A stretch of 64,000 nucleotides of DNA from positions 558,001 through 622,000 of the forward strand of contig PQWQ01000022.1 in assembly GCA_002943765.1 (NCBI GenBank), given 5' to 3'. Position numbers and translations under genes: made by a program. Positions 59,141-64,000 of the stretch are shown one piece after another; the stretch's first letter is position 1; every line of letters begins with the position of its first letter. The notes beneath the pieces are model-generated. The model did no database searches. It was not told the origin of the DNA and worked only from the letters and a program-made list of their open reading frames with translations. This DNA comes from Psoroptes ovis (taxonomy: Eukaryota > Arthropoda > Arachnida > Sarcoptiformes > Psoroptidae).

Positions 59141-60821
59141 TCAATTTGTATTTTTGTTGTGTTTGTGACGATAATAATTGATCAATCGCCATGCTTCACG
59201 CCGGCCTGAATTCATTGCCCCGTGTGTGGTTGAATAATGGTGACGATCTGTTGCTTCACCGGCAAACAGTATCAACGGGGTTCGATTTTCGGCCGTGTCA
59301 TCAGCGTCAGCGCCATCAGCGGCAGCATCAGTATCATCGTATATCGGCTCGGCCAATACATCAACGTTATACTCGAATTGCTCGGAACTGGAAGAATTAA
59401 GGTGAGTAGTTTTTGCATTTTTATTACTGTCCCCAAAGCTATGATAAGACATTGTACGATTACTATATGAACCACGTTGAAAACGATTTGAATACCACCG
59501 GGTACAATAAATCTTGTCGGGTCGATCAATCGGCCGTATCAGACATTGTTTCGGTACAATTCGTTGTAATATTCGATGTAAAACATTTGATATTTCTATA
59601 TCGGAATAGTTTTCCATTTCTTTAGCCCCCAGGCCACCAATCCATGCCATCAACATGTTTGGTTGATTGCGTACCCTGTCGAATCCTTGAATACAATAAA
59701 TCCATTGCGGTAATCCATGATGGTCATCATTGTCGATAGATGAGCCATTCATATGACCCTCAGGATATGAATGGTCATCAGTTATATTTGACCAAATACA
59801 CTGGATACCTTTACAATCATCACTCCAAAATGGTCGAGTAAAATGTAGAAATATTTTATTGATTGTACCAAAACCAATAGCCTCAATGATTGCTTGCTTC
59901 GGTTCAGGTAAATTGAAATTGAAAAATTTCCCGCTTTTTAAATTTTCTTTCAAGAAACCAATTGATGATGTTATGATCACGTGATTGAAATCGAATTCAA
60001 TTTCAACATTTTGATCATCTGAGATGGTCAATTTGACCATTTTCTGATCATTCATCAAGCTGATTCTTGTTACTTCATGCTTCAGCCTCAAATGATCGTC
60101 TAGCGGGAAATCTTTCCGAAATTCATCAAAAATCGATGAGTAATTTCCGCGGAAATTTAGTAGATCAACAACCCCATCGCAATCTTTCCATTCCGAATAT
60201 GAAAGGGGTGATAATTCACGGAGATTTTGGTCACATGAATTATCAATAACCTCGTATACAATATACCATCGGAACATGTCCAAAAGGTTTCGATAAATTT
60301 TCGAATGTTTGTCCACGGCTGAATCTTCGATAAATCTTTCGAAATGTTTGCAAAAATAATCGAAAACATTTTGCCCCGCTGCTACGGCTGAATTCATATT
60401 TTCCTTTTGTTCATCCAGATATTTGACCAATTCTTTTGCGGCTGAACAATCGATTATATCGCCATTGAAATTGCAATAATAACCATTACCTTCGACACCA
60501 TGATCAGTGATTGGATCGGCTATCAAATTTCTTGCATTCGCATATTCATACAAACAATTGTCGACTTGTCCATGTACCCATTGTGCACCTAGTTCAATCC
60601 AATTGTTTTCTGTTTTTTAAAAAGGGTAAAATATTAGAAATCATCGATGACCATTGTATGATTGATTTACCATGTTTTACAGACCAAATACGGCCACCAA
60701 TACGATCGGTTGCTTCAAAAATCCAAAAATTTTTGAAATTATTTTCATATAAAATTTTGGCCGCATAAATTCCAGCTATTCCAGCACCAATTATACCGAT
60801 TTTCACATCGTTTTCACACAT
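59141..60821 (-). CDS. FAD-dependent polyamine oxidase (spermine oxidase/PAOX family)
   Basis: Oxidises spermine or acetylated polyamines to shorter polyamines with release of H2O2 and an aminoaldehyde. Exons 60821-60671 and 60609-59141 join at phase 1 to 539 aa (human SMOX 555). The N-terminus is the dinucleotide-binding loop KIGIIGAGIAGIYAAKIL, followed by FEATDRIGGRIWSV and WIELGAQWVHG. The substrate-domain stretch GFGTINKIFLHFTRPFWSDDC, the YSNRFQRGSYS motif and the C-terminal FAD motif LILFAGEATDRHHYSTTHGAMNSGRREAWRLI are all present. An insert rich in Asp/Ala precedes the last motif. No C-terminal peroxisomal tripeptide (ends HNKNTN), which favours a spermine-oxidase-like cytosolic enzyme, but SMOX and PAOX cannot be told apart from sequence alone. 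The ATG at 60821 directly precedes the FAD loop. Confidence 0.9.
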
Positions 60822-61118
60822 TTTTTCATACCCATGAAACTAACGATCATATTTCTTATTCGTTTGTAGTGAATTATTACATTTTCAATGATAAATATTC
60901 ATTTTAATTCTGCAAAAAAAATGATAAAATTCAAATGAAAACAAAAAAACAGCTGATTTGAAAATTGGTTATTTTACAAACCGATAGATGGCAGCAGCTG
61001 CTTCATTGTTCTAAATTTCGCAGAAATTCAAAATTTTCAAATTTTCTTAAAGTAAAAAATTCTTAAATTTGAAAGCTTTTAATTAAAATAATTCGAATTA
61101 ATTCAGTACATCAAATAG
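60822..61118. other. Spacer between the polyamine oxidase start and the TMEM145 stop
   Basis: About 300 bp between two minus-strand genes. It must hold the TMEM145 3' end and the oxidase promoter. Nothing else is recognised. Confidence 0.55.
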
Positions 61119-63789
61119 TCAAGCTTCAGGTACAGGCATCACATTGCTATTCGCATCTTGATTAACATTAGCATTCGATAGATTTGACAAGCTAGCCACC
61201 GATGTTATTTCGGATTCAGCCGAATTCAGTGTTCGTTGATTAGACATTCGTTCAAATCGACGTGTACTGGTGTTATTCGGGTAATTATTTGAATTATTAT
61301 TCGGGTAATTAATTAGCCCGAGCGGTAATCCAGCTCCATTATTATTGCCATTTGTAACACCATTAAAATTTGTAAATGCAGCCGTAGTTATGGCAAACAC
61401 ATCCAATGGTTTCGATGATGATGATGATTTGGTTGGTGCATATTTATAATTATTAAAATGTTCGAGAGTACCACTTTCAATGTGACCAGTTTTTTGCATT
61501 ATCGATATCTGGGTGGTTCGTACCTGTTGACAGGGGTTGAAGGGGTTGACAAGTGAATTATTTCAGTCTTTAAGTATTTTCCGAGAATGTTTCTTGATTA
61601 CTTACATGAAACGGGAAATTTTTGTTAGCACGTGATGGCCGAGTCAGGTACTAGTGTTCAAAATGGGAAATTTCCCGAAAATTAATTCAAAAAATTTGAC
61701 TAATCAGGTCTAAGACTTACGAAAAATATCAAATGAGCTTTGAAAGCGATAATCAATTCGACTGCATTGATTATTTTTTCACGCATCCATTTCGGTATGA
61801 CAAATGTTGCGATCATTATGACTATTGGTGCCGATATGAACCTATTAGAGGTCGTTCAGAAATTGAAAATTCAAAGGTCAGAGTTCAAAAGTTAATGAAT
61901 TGGTCAGATAATTGCATTGAATCGCCTACCAAATGCTGTAGATCAGAAATAGTTTAGCAAAAAATGATGATTTCTGTGGATAGTGTATCAGTGTGAATAC
62001 GATTGCATACGAGAACCATGACCATGCTAGCAGGCGCAATGATATCAGGAGATAGCCATAGGTACTTTCGTACATGTACAAGACCTCGCCAGGGTCGAAT
62101 AACTGATTGATTTGATTTGAAATTATTATTTCAAAGAATTGACAATTGAATGAGAAATATTAGGCTGTCCGGAAAGTTCTGCTCAATTTTCAATGAGCAA
62201 CTCTATCTGATTAAACCGAATGAACTTTTCGGACAACCTAATAATATAAACTTACATATTGTTCATGATAAAATATAATAATATATGCTAATATTGATAG
62301 TACAATGAATACACTGAATTTGGTGATTGTTTTCGATTTCAGACGTGCACGTGTTATTGTATAGCCTTTCGATATCAACAGTAGTAGCAGTAGAAATATC
62401 AACGTACTGATAGCTTCGAATGATTTTCCAATCAATTTAATAGCGATATTTGCTTGACCATTTTTTGCAAATAAACCATAATAAATACAAAGGAATAGTA
62501 GGCTTATACATTCTGCGAATAAAAGGTTTAGACCTTAGATATTAGTGTCAAAAGTTTCAAAAAATTTGAAAGGCCTATACCTGATAGCAACGAAGCTATG
62601 TATAATTTATAGGTTTTATGAAACAAATGTCGTGTGTATAATGCATCTGTTTTTGAAAATAAATAATTCAAAGGTTAATCAGGTTTGATTAATCAAAAAT
62701 GACCAAGTAAATGATGCTTACATGCTTCAAAACACGTGGCAAATAGTAGCAAATAGAAGAGGATTAACATTATCACATCTGTATGAAGTATATCTGTGAA
62801 GAGAGAGAGACGAAAATAAAGGGTTTGAAAGGGTCAGAAAAGGGTCAAGAGGTTATAGTTTCATTTAATTCCAAAAAATACTCACAAAATTCATCAGCTG
62901 AAAAATGTCTTAACCATTGATTAGTCATACTATTGGTCATCGTTATACGATATTTAAGGTATAAACCATTTCGTGAACCACAATTATCCAGGGCGATGTA
63001 CCACCAGCGTTCTCGGTACGATTGAAATGTCCTATGAAGGTGCAAATAGTCCGAATTGGTTCAAATTAGTTCAAATCACCTGATCAAATTCAAAATTCGA
63101 AATTCGAACCTTTTCTGTACACATCGATACCACGAATTATTGTTGTCATTTGGATTCAATTCCAAACGACAACCACTGGCTGTTGTTGCACGATATTTTC
63201 GACGATATTCAGTTAAATTAATGATTTGATTAAAATCATCGATCAGAACATCATGTTTTTGTTGACATGTTTTATTTTTTTGCTTATAAACAGCTGACCA
63301 TTGTGAATTCGAATCGAAATACAAGAGAATATTTTGTGGTGCATATTTCTATGTGGAAGAATTTGGTTCAAATAATTAAAAATTAATTAATTCAGTCTTA
63401 ATTATTAGATTGTCCGAAAAATTCATTCGGCCTAATCGAATAGAGCTGTTCATGAAAATCGGCCAGAACTTTTCGGACAACCTAATAATTGAATCTTAAG
63501 TCTTAATTTCAAATTCTTACCTTTGGATATGTTACATTGTATTCGAATACACCTTCTTTCGAAAGAAAACAAAAGCGTGATATGAATATCCAATCCTTTG
63601 ATGATGCCCCAGTGAAATTACGTGAGCGTTCGAAATTCGAACAAAACAAAACGAATTAAGAAATCAAGAATTCGAATTCGAATTCGAACTTACCTCATTT
63701 GTACGTATTTCACCTTCGATAATGGTGGCCGAAGCCAATTCCATGACCATCGTCATGATCACCATCGTAAATGATAATAGAATCGTCAT
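61119..63789 (-). CDS. TMEM145: TMEM145/GPR180-type seven-transmembrane protein
   Basis: A predicted seven-pass membrane protein with a large N-terminal ectodomain (GPCR rhodopsin-like Rhopsn4 family). Eleven exons: 63789-63694, 63595-63521, 63348-63110, 63031-62886, 62793-62722, 62646-62581, 62512-62256, 62102-61930, 61841-61721, 61650-61606, 61523-61119. All phases fit; 564 aa (human 493). Signal peptide MTILLSFTMVIMTMVMELASA, then DWIFISRFCFLS, LLYFDSNSQWSAVYK, INLTEY, YRERWWYIALDNCG and RHFSADEF. The membrane part contains LLLLLLISKGYTITRARLKSK, LFDPGEVLYMYES, IPKWMREKIINAVEL and TRPSRANKNFPFHVRTTQI, in the order of vertebrate TMEM145. The tail is Asn/Ser-rich and not conserved. Many exons are too short to show as ORFs. 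Vertebrate TMEM145 has been tied to outer hair-cell stereocilia; its role in mites is unknown. Confidence 0.9.
62160..62241 (-). mobile_element. Mariner-like MITE, copy 30 (subfamily A), TMEM145 intron
   Basis: TTAGGCTGTCCGGAAAGTTC left end after TA and CTTTTCGGACAACCTAA right end. It begins 14 nt inside the intron, just past the GTAAGT donor of TMEM145 exon 7. Confidence 0.9.
63405..63485 (+). mobile_element. Mariner-like MITE, copy 31 (subfamily A), TMEM145 intron
   Basis: TTAGATTGTCCGAAAAATTC left end after TA and CTTTTCGGACAACCTAA right end. It makes up half of the 172-nt intron between exons 2 and 3. Confidence 0.88.
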
Positions 63790-64000
63790 GTTCGATGATG
63801 ACCATGACCATCGTCTTGGCCGAAAATGGCCACTTACGACGACCATATTTGATGCTCACGAATTCGGTTTCCTCGTCTTCGTCTTTGTCGACTTCGGCGA
63901 TGTGTAATTCTATCGCTCGGAACTCTTTGGGACCTTCGAGTCTTCGCAATTCTTCGGGACTCTTCGCAGGGGTGAATACGGCCAAAACAAACAAATGCAC
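63790..64000 (-). other. Unrecognised open frame at the window edge
   Basis: Reading minus from 64000, a frame stays open to 63710 (HLFVLAVFTPAKSPEEL ... VDKDEDEETEFVSIKYGRR). It is GC-richer than its surroundings and has near-repeats of CGAAGA(G/C)TC. A GTAAGT at 63837 could end an exon. It may be the 5' UTR of TMEM145 or a terminal exon of another gene; I recognise no family. Confidence 0.3.

Noticed and set aside
1..64000. CRISPR arrays, bacterial operons or viral genes
   Set aside because: No spaced direct repeats, no ribosome-binding-site pattern and no viral protein signatures; the window is plainly eukaryotic nuclear DNA.

Overview
The window looks like nuclear DNA of an arthropod with a compact, very AT-rich genome, most likely an acariform (dust-mite-like) mite. 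Every gene I recognise is an animal gene. Most introns within coding clusters are tiny (about 57-80 nt, GT-AG with one GC-AG). Proteins carry Asn/Gln/Ser/His homopolymer tracts, and intergenic DNA is full of ATG/CATC microsatellites. The mite assignment is inference from composition and gene structure; I could not run a search. Exon models were built by hand from splice consensus, reading-frame continuity and recalled family sequence.

Layout: 1-9911 holds no recognisable gene but eight short mariner-like MITEs. 9912-14683 (-) is IFT122 (13 exons), divergent from SDHAF2 (14917-15440, +). ECH1 (16727-17881, +) is convergent with a PPP-family phosphatase that has an EF-hand and a possible Nudix-like N-terminal region (18132-20934, -). 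That gene shares a 0.76 kb divergent promoter region with a NUP153-type nucleoporin (21698-26142, +). An ELAPOR-type membrane receptor follows (26989-31131, +). 31132-46120 is a 15 kb gene-poor interval with many MITEs, one piggyBac-like MITE with TTAA duplications, and several short GC-rich hairpins. 46121-48298 (+) is a FLYWCH zinc-finger gene whose last codons can splice in frame into the next gene, cytosolic Xaa-Pro aminopeptidase (XPNPEP1, 48742-58516, +, one 5.3 kb MITE-rich intron). Convergent to it are a polyamine oxidase (59141-60821, -) and a TMEM145-type seven-transmembrane protein (61119-63789, -, 11 exons). The right edge has an unexplained open reading frame.

The genes are mostly unrelated housekeeping or sensory-cilium functions. 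The most notable observations are the FLYWCH-aminopeptidase in-frame junction, the 31-copy family of about 80-bp mariner-type MITEs in introns and intergenic DNA, the reversed-order EF-hand/PPP phosphatase, and the piggyBac-like MITE.
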